Below are positions 1-8,579 of a stretch of DNA of 64,000 bases, one piece after another. Location: NCBI RefSeq assembly GCF_947488185.1, contig NZ_CANKYM010000009.1:1-64000 (forward strand), given 5' to 3'. Position 1 is the stretch's first letter. Each line of letters begins with the position of its first letter. The notes under the pieces were generated by a model that saw nothing but the letters and a program-made list of their open reading frames with translations, searched no databases and was not told where the DNA came from. The DNA is from an uncultured Roseobacter sp. (GTDB lineage Bacteria > Pseudomonadota > Alphaproteobacteria > Rhodobacterales > Rhodobacteraceae). The translations under genes were made by a program, and so were the position numbers.

Positions 1-205
1 GCGCAGGTGCGGGTGTTGGTTCCGGTGCCGGAGCAGGTGGTACTGGCGCTGGTTCCGGCGCGGGGCTTGGGGCAGGGGGTGGGGTATGCTTATCGCTATT
101 CCCGGCGGTTGGCAGGATGTGTCCCAGACCGTTCTTATCCTCGGACCTTCCTACGCCGCCCGCGATTCCCGCGACGCCGAGCAGGCTCAGTAGTGCTGCT
201 AACAT
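1..205 (-). CDS. Partial 5' end of a Pro-rich secreted or RTX-like surface protein
   Basis: Only the first 68 codons are in the window; the gene runs off the left edge on the minus strand, starting with ATG at 205-203. The visible protein opens with a short hydrophobic stretch (MLAALLSLLGVAGIAGG), then a polar segment, and from about residue 42 a Pro/Ala/Glu repeat (PPPAPSPAPEPAPVPPAP) that is a typical extended linker. Short hydrophobic N-termini followed by such linkers are common in Rhodobacteraceae hemolysin-type calcium-binding (RTX) proteins, so an RTX adhesin or EPS-modifying enzyme is a reasonable guess, but no calcium-binding repeat is visible. A CtrA-like box lies about 150 bases upstream (357-371). 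Confidence 0.55.
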   Translation of the reverse strand, partial: MLAALLSLLGVAGIAGGVGRSEDKNGLGHILPTAGNSDKHTPPPAPSPAPEPAPVPPAPAPEPTPAPA

Positions 206-780
206 GTTGATTTTACTTTCTTGTCCACTTTGCCGTGCTCACGGCCTATCTAGATTGCAGTTTTTGGCCAGACCGGCCGGGACATGTTACTTCTGCACTT
301 GTTACGTTCGCCTTTATGCGGTGGCGATTTCGGATCACTCCGCGCCGCCGCCATGGTTAACGATTGGTTAATACTCATTCATAAGTGTGACTAAACTGAG
401 AAACGATTGTGGAGGAACGGAGGCAATGCGCACGCTGATAGCGTGTGGTCGTGACGCATGATTCTCGTTCCGGATGTACCCATGAAACCCGGCTTGTATT
501 GCCCGTGATTGAAATGATGCCTGTTCTGGTCTGTTGTTGTTGCGCGGAACCTACTGCGCAAAGAGGGGGGGTCAATCAGGCGAAAATCTGAACAAACTAC
601 AATCTAAGCGGGAATTTGCCATCGGTCAGGCAAGCTATTGAAAGTCCGTTCCAAATTTTTGCCGGCCCGTTTTTCCACAGGGGCGGAATCCTGCCAAACT
701 CTGGGGAGCAGCCGGAATATATAAAGAAGACCCGCGCCGCGGGCGGAACGGGCCTTGGTAAAAATCGCTGGAAGAAGGTC
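206..780. other. Intergenic region, no supported gene
   Basis: This 575-base stretch separates the partial gene at 1-205 from the 3' end of manC. Short open frames exist on both strands, but none has a convincing ribosome site or recognisable protein. The only element I support is the CtrA-like box at 357-371. The sequence near 360-600 is visibly richer in A and T than the flanking genes, as expected of a control region. Confidence 0.5.
357..371 (-). promoter_or_regulatory. CtrA-like binding box TTAA-N7-TTAA
   Basis: The sequence TTAACGATTGGTTAA is an exact match to TTAA-N7-TTAA, the alphaproteobacterial CtrA response-regulator box. It lies about 152 bases upstream of the minus-strand gene starting at 205. 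A second exact copy at 20934-20948 and a near copy at 61129-61143 also precede minus-strand exported-protein genes. I see no clear -10 next to this copy. Confidence 0.4.
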
Positions 781-2196
781 TTATTGCCGGGCGTAAACGT
801 CTTCGAAACGGATGATGTCATCTTCGCCGAGATAGCTGCCCGTCTGAACCTCGATCAGCACCATGGGGACCTTTCCGGGGTTCTCCATCCGGTGCTTGGC
901 GCCCAACGGAATATAGACGGACTGGTTTTCACTGACCAGTTTCACCTCGTCGCCGACGGTGACCTTTGCCGTGCCTTCCACGACGATCCAATGCTCTGAC
1001 CGGTGATGATGCGATTGCAACGACAGGGCCGCGCCGGGATGTACCAGGATGCGTTTGACCTGGAACCGGGTCCCGATCACCAGGCTTTCAAACCAGCCCC
1101 AGGGGCGGTGATCCTTGGGGAAGGCCTCCGCCTGCAGGGCAGATTTGGCCTTGAGCGCGGAGACCGCCTTTTTGACGTCCTGGGCGCGGGATTTATCGGC
1201 CACCAGCACCGCATCGGGCATGGCGATGGCAATGATGTTCTCCAGTCCGATGCCCACCAGCTCCAGATTTCCGGATTCGGACCGCAGCAATGTGTCGTGG
1301 CAGTCAATGGCCGTCGCGTTGGTGCTTGTGGCGACGCCGTCACCATCCGGGCCGGATTCGCGCCAGATGGCATCCCAACCGCCCAGATCGGACCAGCCCG
1401 CAGTATAGGGGACCACGCAGAGGTTGCCGGCCTTTTCCATGACCGCGTAGTCGATCGAGATATTCTCGGCCTGCTGCCAGCTTTCAGGCGCCAGCCTGAG
1501 AAACCCAAGATCGGCCTGCGCAGTCTCATAGGCCTTGGAAACAGGCTCTAACAAGGCCGGTGCGCTGGTCCGGAAGGCCTCCAGTATGTCACAGGCGCGG
1601 AACAGGAAGATGCCACCGTTCCATAGGTGCTTGCCGTCCTCGAACATGGCCTGCGCGCGGTCAGCATCGGGTTTCTCGACAAATCGGGTCAGGGCCGCGG
1701 GGGCCAGACCCTCTGGCGGGGCCGCCAGTTCCAGATACCCATACCCCGTTTCGGGATGCGTCGGGGTGATCCCGAAGGTGACCAGCTGGCCATTCTGCGC
1801 GGCGGGCACGCCGGCCGCGACCGCGGCGCGAAAGGCATCCGCGTCCGGGACCACGTGATCGGAAGGGGCAACCAGCATCAGCCCTTCGGGATCGCTTGCG
1901 GCGACATGCAGGGCGGCAGCCAGAATGGCGGGGGCGGTATTGCGCCCTTCGGGTTCGATCAGAATGGCACCGGGATCGATTGCCACCGCCTGCAGCTGTT
2001 CGGTGACGATGAACCGGAAGTCGGATGCGGTGACCACGACAGGGGCGTTGTAGTCCTTGCCGGACAGGCGTAGCGCAGAGGCCTGAAATAACGTTTCGTC
2101 CCCCAACAGGGCAGCAAATTGCTTGGGGTAGGATTTTCGCGACAACGGCCAGAGGCGCGTGCCAGAGCCACCACAGAGCAAAACAGGTGTTATCAT
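781..2196 (-). CDS. manC: Mannose-1-phosphate guanylyltransferase / mannose-6-phosphate isomerase
   Basis: A bifunctional type II enzyme of 471 aa, the usual family length. It makes mannose-1-phosphate into GDP-mannose and interconverts fructose-6-P and mannose-6-P in the cytoplasm. The nucleotidyltransferase signature (LLCGGSGTRLWPLSRK) is at residues 6-21 and the FVEKP sugar-binding motif at 172-176. The C-terminal cupin isomerase domain begins near RPWGWFE (364-370) and carries the metal-site motif QSHHHRSEHW at 394-403. It is transcribed away from the plus-strand EPS operon starting at 2498 and supplies a precursor for it. The ATG at 2196 is preceded only by a weak purine-rich ribosome site. 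Confidence 0.95.
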   Translation of the reverse strand: MITPVLLCGGSGTRLWPLSRKSYPKQFAALLGDETLFQASALRLSGKDYNAPVVVTASDFRFIVTEQLQAVAIDPGAILIEPEGRNTAPAILAAALHVAASDPEGLMLVAPSDHVVPDADAFRAAVAAGVPAAQNGQLVTFGITPTHPETGYGYLELAAPPEGLAPAALTRFVEKPDADRAQAMFEDGKHLWNGGIFLFRACDILEAFRTSAPALLEPVSKAYETAQADLGFLRLAPESWQQAENISIDYAVMEKAGNLCVVPYTAGWSDLGGWDAIWRESGPDGDGVATSTNATAIDCHDTLLRSESGNLELVGIGLENIIAIAMPDAVLVADKSRAQDVKKAVSALKAKSALQAEAFPKDHRPWGWFESLVIGTRFQVKRILVHPGAALSLQSHHHRSEHWIVVEGTAKVTVGDEVKLVSENQSVYIPLGAKHRMENPGKVPMVLIEVQTGSYLGEDDIIRFEDVYARQ

Positions 2197-2497
2197 TTCA
2201 GATTATCTTTCTTTGCAGAGTGCTTCTACGGATTTCAGTTTTTGGAATGCCGATCAAGGGTCAAGATCGGGTGGCCTATGACTTTCAGAGACATGGCCTG
2301 CCCGTATCGGGGATATCTGGCGCGAATTCTGGCAAAGTTTCGCTATGGAATCGTGAAGCTTCGCAAGTCTGCCTCATTGCGGCCCCATAGCAGTTGCATC
2401 AGGGGGCAGATGGCGGATAAACCGACACAGGCTTATGCCGCCCGTGCGTGGTGTTTTATATCTGTTGTTTGTTTGATTTATTGAAGGTGGGGCCGCC
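2197..2497. other. Divergent intergenic region between manC and the first EPS operon
   Basis: These 301 bases must carry the promoters for manC (minus) and the plus-strand operon. An imperfect inverted repeat, CCGATC-N9-GATCGG, lies at 2250-2270 and could be an operator, but no clear -35/-10 pair stands out on either strand. A GAAGG ribosome site precedes the GTG start at 2498. No gene is supported. Confidence 0.45.
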
Positions 2498-3595
2498 GTG
2501 CAGAAAGTAAGAGTTGCCGTTGTCGGGCTGGGTAAAATGGGTCTGAGCCATTTTGCGATGGTAAATGCCCATCCGGATGTCGAAGCCATCGCCTGTGACG
2601 GGGCAGGGTTCATGGTCGATGTGCTGGGCAAGAACATCGATACGCCGATCTACAAGGAATATGACCAGATGCTCGCGCAGGCCGAGCTCGACGCGGTGGT
2701 GATTGCGACACCGTCCCGGCTGCATGCGCCAATGGTCAAGGCGGCTCTGGACAAGGGGCTGCATGTGTTTTGCGAAAAACCGTTCTGTCTGGATTGGCAG
2801 GACAGCCAGCGCCTGACCGAGCAGGCCGCAGAGGCGGGACGCGTGGCGCAGGTGGGGTATCATTACCGCTATGTCGGCGCGTTCCAGGAGATGAAACGAC
2901 TGGTGGAGGCCGGGGCCATTGGCCGGATTACCCATGTGCTGGCCGAGGCTTACGGCCCTGTGGTGCTGCGCCCCAAGCGCGCGACCTGGCGGACGCAAAA
3001 GGCTGAAGGCGGTGGGTGCCTTTATGACTATGCCGCGCACCCGCTGAACCTGCTGAACTGGTATTTCGGCGCCCCGGCGCAGGTCATGGGGTCGCATCTG
3101 GGGCAGGTGTTTTCGGACGGGACCGACGACGAGGTGTTCTCGACGTTGCGTTGGGACAACGGGCCGACGGCCCAGCTGTCGGTGAACTGGTCCGATGAGA
3201 GCCACCGTAAGATGTCCACCAAGATCAGCCTGATTGGCACCAACGGGCGTCTCTATGCCGACCGCCAGGAATGCCAGGCCTACTTGCGCAAACCGGTCGA
3301 GGGCCTGCCGGAATATACCGATGGCTGGACGGTGAAATACACAACCGAACTGACCGGAGATCGGTGGTTCTACCTGCGCGGCGAAGAATATTCGGCCCAG
3401 CTGGATGAATTCATTCAGGCCGTGAAGGCCGGGCAGGGGGCGGCAAGAGAGAATGATTTTGCCTCGGCCGTGCAGACCGACCGCACCATGGCGATGATCA
3501 TCGAGAATGCCGAAACCGGTGTTTCCGTTGGCGAGGCTCCGATTGTCAATGCGCCTTCCAAACCGGCCAAACGTGGCTGGTTTGGGCGCAGTTAG
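2498..3595 (+). CDS. Gfo/Idh/MocA-family sugar oxidoreductase
   Basis: A 365-aa NAD(P)-dependent dehydrogenase that probably oxidises or reduces a (nucleotide) sugar during formation of an unusual EPS residue. The N-terminal Rossmann motif VGLGKMG is at residues 9-15, and the family EKP motif, whose lysine is catalytic, is at 93-95. A GGGCLYDYAAHPLNLLNW segment near residue 172 corresponds to the conserved glycine-rich strand and the D-x3-H region of the substrate domain. The start is GTG at 2498 with GAAGG just upstream. It is the first gene of a seven-gene plus-strand run (2498-9572), followed by a TIM-barrel protein and a methyltransferase that may act on the same sugar. Substrate unknown. 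Confidence 0.88.
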   Translation: MQKVRVAVVGLGKMGLSHFAMVNAHPDVEAIACDGAGFMVDVLGKNIDTPIYKEYDQMLAQAELDAVVIATPSRLHAPMVKAALDKGLHVFCEKPFCLDWQDSQRLTEQAAEAGRVAQVGYHYRYVGAFQEMKRLVEAGAIGRITHVLAEAYGPVVLRPKRATWRTQKAEGGGCLYDYAAHPLNLLNWYFGAPAQVMGSHLGQVFSDGTDDEVFSTLRWDNGPTAQLSVNWSDESHRKMSTKISLIGTNGRLYADRQECQAYLRKPVEGLPEYTDGWTVKYTTELTGDRWFYLRGEEYSAQLDEFIQAVKAGQGAARENDFASAVQTDRTMAMIIENAETGVSVGEAPIVNAPSKPAKRGWFGRS

Positions 3596-3615
3596 AGACT
3601 GTTTTAAAGGAACGA

Positions 3616-4494
3616 GTGACGATTATGGACAGGCTTCTCTTTGGCGATAACCAGTTTTTCGGCATCAATCACATGTCCGAGGAAAAGGCCCGCGCCCAGG
3701 CCATGCGGTTTCAGAAAGCCGAGGCCATCATGGACGTGCTGGACGTGGCCTATGATGCCGGCATCCAGACCTTCATGTGCACTACCCATGACCGGATTGC
3801 CGATATCGCCAGGCGGGTGAAGGCGGATCCGGCGCGCTATGCGGATTTCACCTTCTACCCCTGCATGCCCTATGCCCATAAATACGCCAATGCGGTTACC
3901 GAACACGGCATGGTGGGGGCGCTGAAGGAATTCATGCCGAAGGATGGGCTGCTGTCCACGGCGCTTGCGGGCAGCAAGGCGCTGGCCACCAAGGAGGTGG
4001 ACGGGATTGCCCGTGTGCTCATCGATATGGAAATGAAGATGTTCGAGGGCGTGCGCGCGCCGGTGGTCTTCATCCAGAACGTCTTTACCGATCTTCTGCT
4101 CGGAATGGGTTTCACCCGCGCGTTCCGGATTTTCGACGATCACATCCGGGAAAAATATCAGGCCGAGCCTGCCTATATCACGATGAACATGCCGGCTCTG
4201 CTGAACGCGCTGGAAGCGGAAGGGATCGAGCACCCGATCATCTGTTCGAACATCAACAAGATCGGTTTCCGCATGTCGGGGGGCTTTGACGCCTATCTGG
4301 ATGCACTGAAATCCGGTAGAGTGCGCGCGGTTGCGATGTCCGTCTATGCCTCGGGCGCCATTCCTGCGGATGAGGCGATCCATTGGATTTCGGAACTGCC
4401 CGGCGTGGAATCGATCGTGTTCGGCGCCTCTTCGGCGGGCAATATTCGCGGGACCAAGGCGTTGGTCGATAAATACATGGCCGCCCCGGCGTGA
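3616..4494 (+). CDS. Aldo/keto-reductase-like TIM-barrel protein of unknown function
   Basis: A soluble protein of 292 aa from the GTG at 3616 (spaced 5 bases from AAAGG), or 289 aa from the ATG at 3625. I do not recognise a characterised family. The pattern of beta strands followed by helices fits a TIM barrel, and the end (SIVFGASSAGNIRGTKALVDKY) resembles the aldo-keto reductase C-terminus, where a GASS/GASN loop binds NADP phosphate. The usual Asp-Tyr-Lys-His catalytic set is not obvious. It lies 20 bases after the Gfo/Idh/MocA gene and just before a methyltransferase, so it probably belongs to the same sugar-modification step. Confidence 0.72.
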   Translation: MTIMDRLLFGDNQFFGINHMSEEKARAQAMRFQKAEAIMDVLDVAYDAGIQTFMCTTHDRIADIARRVKADPARYADFTFYPCMPYAHKYANAVTEHGMVGALKEFMPKDGLLSTALAGSKALATKEVDGIARVLIDMEMKMFEGVRAPVVFIQNVFTDLLLGMGFTRAFRIFDDHIREKYQAEPAYITMNMPALLNALEAEGIEHPIICSNINKIGFRMSGGFDAYLDALKSGRVRAVAMSVYASGAIPADEAIHWISELPGVESIVFGASSAGNIRGTKALVDKYMAAPA

Positions 4495-4530
4495 TCGCCA
4501 GGACGGCCATTCCTGAGCGAGGTGGTTATT

Positions 4531-5460
4531 ATGAATAAGATTACCGAGATTACCGAAGACAATATTATCTGCAATCTATGCGGCTCTGAAGACGTCGATG
4601 TCGTCTTTCCCAAGGGCAAGGCGCAACCTGCGCAAATCGTGGCATGCAGCAAATGCAGGCTGATGTATTCCAGTCCGCGCGCGCGTTTCGTGGATCACGA
4701 GGATTATGAACAATGGGAAGCAGAGGGGCTTCTCAAGGGGGTGACCACGGATACATCGCACCCCTTTCGCTGGCGCTATGAAAAGGAATCTGGTCAGGTC
4801 CGGGATTTTGAACCAACCCGCCAGGTGATCCGCAAGCTCTACCCCAACGGCGGCCGCGTGGTCGAAGTGGGCAGTGGCCTGGGCTACCTGCTCCGCAGTT
4901 TCAAGGATGAGGGCTGGGATGTGCTGGGGGTCGATCCCTGGCGTGAATTACCTGCCCATACGCAGGAAATCCACGGTATAGAGACGATTCCGATGACGCT
5001 GGAAGCTGCCAAGCTGCCGGATGCGTCGGCGGATGTGGTCATCATGCTGCATGTCATCGAGCATTTGCCCGATCCGGTGGAGACGCTGCGCGAAATTCAC
5101 CGGATTCTCAAACCCGGCGGTCACATGGTGATCGAAACGCCGCGCTATGACACGTTGATGTTCAAACTGCTGCGCCACCGCGAACGCAGCGTGAAATGCG
5201 AAGGCCATACCTATTTCTTTACCTTCGACACCCTGCGGCGCACCTATGAAAAGGCGGGCTTTTCCGAAGTGGATACGCGGGCGGTGGGCCGCACCCTGTC
5301 GATGGAACGGTTCCTGTGGAACGTCGGCACGATTTCGGGAAGTGAAAAACTGCGCTCTGCCCTGGGCAGCCTGTCCGCAGCCACCCGGCTCAATCGGCTG
5401 CGGTTCACCCTCAACCTGCGTGACATGCAGCGCATCGTTGCCCGAAAGGACCCCGATTGA
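4531..5460 (+). CDS. Class I SAM-dependent methyltransferase with zinc-ribbon N-terminus
   Basis: A 309-aa protein from ATG 4531, chosen because GAGG lies about 9 bases upstream; an in-frame GTG at 4522 is also possible. An N-terminal Cys4 zinc ribbon (C14, C17, C39, C42) precedes a Rossmann methyltransferase domain with SAM motif I VEVGSGLGY at about 111-119 and an HVIEHLPDP motif after the third strand. This layout is typical of sugar methyltransferases in LPS and EPS loci, which use SAM to methylate a nucleotide sugar or a growing glycan. The stop sits 2 bases before the next start, suggesting coupling. The acceptor sugar is unknown. Confidence 0.9.
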   Translation: MNKITEITEDNIICNLCGSEDVDVVFPKGKAQPAQIVACSKCRLMYSSPRARFVDHEDYEQWEAEGLLKGVTTDTSHPFRWRYEKESGQVRDFEPTRQVIRKLYPNGGRVVEVGSGLGYLLRSFKDEGWDVLGVDPWRELPAHTQEIHGIETIPMTLEAAKLPDASADVVIMLHVIEHLPDPVETLREIHRILKPGGHMVIETPRYDTLMFKLLRHRERSVKCEGHTYFFTFDTLRRTYEKAGFSEVDTRAVGRTLSMERFLWNVGTISGSEKLRSALGSLSAATRLNRLRFTLNLRDMQRIVARKDPD

Positions 5461-5462
5461 CC

Positions 5463-6266
5463 ATGAAACATGAGCCGACCCTCAAGGCCGAGGCATCCCG
5501 CGGCGGGCTTGCTGTTGGCAAGCGCGTGCAGATGCTCAACGCCTATGTGCACGATATTGCCATGGATGATCTCGTCGCGGATTTCACCGAAGGCGCCATG
5601 CTGACCCTGCATGTGGATATGATCATGAAGTTGCAGAAGGATCGCGCCTTCTATGACATCATCGACAACTTCGATGTGATCACCTGCGACAGCCAGATCA
5701 TGTATTTCGCGACCAAATTTCTGGGCACCCCGGTGCGCGAGCGGGTGTCCGGCTCCGACTACTTCCCCAAGTTCTACATGCACCACAAGGACAACCCGGA
5801 TATCACCGTGTTCCTGTGCGGCGGCAAACCCGGTATTGCCGAACTGGCGCGGGACAATGTGAATGCCAAGGTCGGGCGCGAAATGATCGTGGGTGTGGAT
5901 GCACCGGATTTTGATTTCGACACTAATCAGGCTGAAATTGAGCGGATGATCGAGGCAATCAATGCCTCGGGTGCGACCGTCTGCGTGGTGGGGCTTGCCG
6001 GTGGGCGGCAGGAGAAGTTCATCATGACCTACCGTGACCGGATGCCCGGCGTGAAGCTGTGGCTGCCGCTGGGAGGCACAATCGATTACGAGAGCGGCAC
6101 TTTTGACCGTCCGCCCGTCTGGATCACAGAATGGGGCTTTGAATGGCTTTATCGTCTGCTCAAGGAACCACGCGCACGGTTTCACCGCTATGTCGTGCAT
6201 GAGCCGCCTTTCCTATGGGCGGTGCTGAAGCAGAAGATCGGGATATATCGGGACCCGTTTGGATAA
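5463..6266 (+). CDS. WecG/TagA/CpsF-family (GT26) glycosyltransferase
   Basis: A 267-aa glycosyltransferase of the WecG/TagA/CpsF group, which adds a sugar (often ManNAc, ManNAcA or glucose) to a lipid-linked intermediate at the inner face of the membrane. Family hallmarks are the acceptor segment RVSGSDYFPKF, the FLCGGKPGIAE loop, and the conserved VVGLAGGRQEKFI motif before LWLPLGGTIDYESG. The C-terminal basic stretch GFEWLYRLLKEPRARFHRY is typical of the membrane-contacting part. The start is ATG at 5463, immediately after the methyltransferase stop; a TTG at 5457 is less likely. The donor sugar cannot be told from sequence. Confidence 0.92.
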   Translation: MKHEPTLKAEASRGGLAVGKRVQMLNAYVHDIAMDDLVADFTEGAMLTLHVDMIMKLQKDRAFYDIIDNFDVITCDSQIMYFATKFLGTPVRERVSGSDYFPKFYMHHKDNPDITVFLCGGKPGIAELARDNVNAKVGREMIVGVDAPDFDFDTNQAEIERMIEAINASGATVCVVGLAGGRQEKFIMTYRDRMPGVKLWLPLGGTIDYESGTFDRPPVWITEWGFEWLYRLLKEPRARFHRYVVHEPPFLWAVLKQKIGIYRDPFG

Positions 6267-6270
6267 CAGG

Positions 6271-7164
6271 ATGATCTATCCCACCTTTCTGATCAATCTG
6301 GATCATCACGTCCGGCGCCGGGCTTTCATGGAAGAGCAGTTTGCAGCACTCGATCTGCCGTTGACCCGGTTAGGGGCCGCGCTGGGGCGTGATCCGGCGG
6401 TCCGCGCGCAGGCCGCAGTGGCCGGCTATGCGACGCTGACCCATGGGGAGATCGGATGCTTTGAAAGCCACAGGTGGTTCTGGCGGCACGTGGTGACCGA
6501 AAACCTGCCCGGTGCTTTCGTGATCGAAGATGATGTGGTGATCGCATCGGATTTTGGTCAGATCCGGTTTCCCGACACGCTGTTGCAGCAGGCCGATGTC
6601 ATCAAGATTGATCAGGGGGTGCGGAACATATGTGCCTATGGCACGGTGCCTGTCGGTCTGGAAAACGGTCGCAACCTGTATCGTTTGTTGGGAACGGAGT
6701 ATTCGACCGGGTGTTACTTCGTGACACAGCGGGGCGCGCGCCGCCTGCTGGAAGCCTCGCGCGGGTATTTCGTGCCGGTGGACCGGTTCATGTTTGATCA
6801 GGACAGCAAGGCCTTCTGGTCGTTTGATATCTGGAAGCTGGACCCCTCGGCGGCGGTTCAGTATCGCCTGTTCGACCCTGACGATGATGTCCAGACCGAA
6901 ATCGATGACAGTATATCGGCCAACCGGTTGTCGGGCCGCGATGAGACACCGGGCATGAATATGATCAAGCAGACACGGCTGCGCATGCGGCGCCTCGTTG
7001 ACTGGGATTTCCGCCGTATCCGCGAGGCCCGCAAAGCCCGTAAACTCGAAGAATTTGCCCGGTTAGAGCCTATTGAAACGCGTAAGGTTGCCTTCCACTC
7101 GGCCTCCAGTTCACATGTGGAGCCCGCCCGGAAGGCCCTGGGATCAGAGGTGTCGGCAGAATGA
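6271..7164 (+). CDS. GT25-family glycosyltransferase
   Basis: A 297-aa member of glycosyltransferase family 25 (LPS galactosyl/glucosyltransferase type). The N-terminus IYPTFLINLDHHVRRRAFM is the family signature. THGEIGCFESHRWFW near residues 57-71 and the acidic metal-binding motif EDD at 86-88 mark the catalytic core. The enzyme transfers a hexose from a nucleotide donor in the cytoplasm. The start is ATG at 6271, 4 bases after the upstream stop; an overlapping in-frame TTG at 6259 is also possible. The C-terminal 90 residues are basic and charged. Part of the 2498-9572 operon. Confidence 0.9.
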   Translation: MIYPTFLINLDHHVRRRAFMEEQFAALDLPLTRLGAALGRDPAVRAQAAVAGYATLTHGEIGCFESHRWFWRHVVTENLPGAFVIEDDVVIASDFGQIRFPDTLLQQADVIKIDQGVRNICAYGTVPVGLENGRNLYRLLGTEYSTGCYFVTQRGARRLLEASRGYFVPVDRFMFDQDSKAFWSFDIWKLDPSAAVQYRLFDPDDDVQTEIDDSISANRLSGRDETPGMNMIKQTRLRMRRLVDWDFRRIREARKARKLEEFARLEPIETRKVAFHSASSSHVEPARKALGSEVSAE

Positions 7165-7177
7165 GAAACATGACATC

Positions 7178-8557
7178 ATGACGAGCCTTTCCGCTCTGCT
7201 CAGCCCTTTCCGCGGCATGTCCACGCGCGCCCGTGCCCTGCGCGGTACGGGTTTTACCATTCTCAACGTGGGCGGGCGCGATTTCCTGCGGCTGTTGGCC
7301 AACCTGGTCCTGACGCGGTTGCTGTTTCCGGAAGCCTTTGGCCTGATGGCGCTGACACAGGTGTTTATCTACGGTCTGCAGACATTTTCGGACGTGGGCA
7401 TCCACGCCATGCTGATCCAGCACAAGCGTGGCGGCGAGCGGGTGTTTCTCGATACGCTCTGGACGATGCAGATCATTCGCGGAGTGATCCTGTGGGCCGG
7501 GGCCTGTGCGCTGGCCTTTCCGGCCGCCTATATCTACGACCAGCCACTCTTGACCGTGCTGTTACCCGTCGCGGCGCTGTCGCTCTTCATCGAAGGGTTC
7601 AAGACGACCAAGGAAGCCGAGGCCAATCGCGAAATCACCATCGAACGGGTCGTGGTGCTGCGCCTGTGTACACAGTTGGCCGGTCTCATCGTCACGGCCC
7701 TGCTGGCCTATTGGCTGCGTTCCGTCTGGGCGCTGGTTGCCGGTACGCTGGTGGCGTCGGTCATGCGTGTCATCGTCATGCATATGGTGCTTCCGGGCAA
7801 GAGCAACCGGCTGCACTGGGACTGGGCAATCGTGAAAGAGACCCTGACCTTCGGATTCTTCATCTTCCTCAGCACGGGCGCCTCTTTCCTCATCAACATG
7901 GGCAACCGGATAATCCTGGGGGCTTATCTTCCGATCGCTGTTTTCGGTGTGCTGAACATCGCCATCATGCTGGGGGCCGCCCCGGGTCAGATTAGCCGGG
8001 CGATTGCACAAACGGTGATCTTCCCGCTCTACCGGATCAAACCAGCGCAGCAGAGCACGGATAACCAGCGCAACCTGTTCCGGGCCCGGCGCATGGTGGC
8101 GCTGATGTCCATGGGGATGTGCGCCGTGCTGGCAATCCTGGGGGTTTGGGTGGTCGATGTGCTTTACGATCCGCGTTATGCGCTGGCGGGACCGATGATT
8201 GTGCTGATCGCGCTGCGCGGTATTCTGATCAGCCCCTTTGTCGGGGCACAGGAGGCGCTGATCGGCAATGGCGACAGCAAGCGTCATTTCTATCTGAACG
8301 GGAGCATGGCAGCCCTTCAGCTTTCCATCATCTTTGCGGGGATCACATGGTTCGGCGTGGCCGGCGCCCTGATCGCGCCCGCTGTTGCCAACTTGCTGCT
8401 CTATCCGATGCGGGCACGGTTCATTTCCCGTTACGCGGCCTGGGATATCAAGGGAGACCTGATGCTGATGACGTTGGGCCTTGTGCTTGTGCTGGCGATC
8501 TCCTGGTTCAACTGGGACGCTCTGCTCCTTGCGTTTGACCTGAACCTCCTGCAATGA
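7178..8557 (+). CDS. Wzx-like oligosaccharide flippase (MOP superfamily)
   Basis: An integral membrane protein of 459 aa from ATG 7178, with about 12-14 hydrophobic segments. It resembles the polysaccharide transport (PST) branch of the MOP superfamily: an N-terminal amphipathic stretch, then RLLANLVLTRLLFPEAFGLMAL, the usual first-helix pattern of PST flippases (e.g. WzxC). It should move undecaprenyl-linked repeat units across the inner membrane for polymerisation by the Wzy-like protein at 25925-27415. The frame stays open upstream to 7073, but that part overlaps the GT25 gene, so the ATG at 7178 just after the GT25 stop is preferred. Confidence 0.92.
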   Translation: MTSLSALLSPFRGMSTRARALRGTGFTILNVGGRDFLRLLANLVLTRLLFPEAFGLMALTQVFIYGLQTFSDVGIHAMLIQHKRGGERVFLDTLWTMQIIRGVILWAGACALAFPAAYIYDQPLLTVLLPVAALSLFIEGFKTTKEAEANREITIERVVVLRLCTQLAGLIVTALLAYWLRSVWALVAGTLVASVMRVIVMHMVLPGKSNRLHWDWAIVKETLTFGFFIFLSTGASFLINMGNRIILGAYLPIAVFGVLNIAIMLGAAPGQISRAIAQTVIFPLYRIKPAQQSTDNQRNLFRARRMVALMSMGMCAVLAILGVWVVDVLYDPRYALAGPMIVLIALRGILISPFVGAQEALIGNGDSKRHFYLNGSMAALQLSIIFAGITWFGVAGALIAPAVANLLLYPMRARFISRYAAWDIKGDLMLMTLGLVLVLAISWFNWDALLLAFDLNLLQ

Positions 8558-8579
8558 AGTAACAAGGAAACCGAGCAAT

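Noticed and set aside
375..575. A 66-codon minus-strand frame in the left intergenic region
   Set aside because: Low-complexity composition, no ribosome site, and no protein-like pattern.
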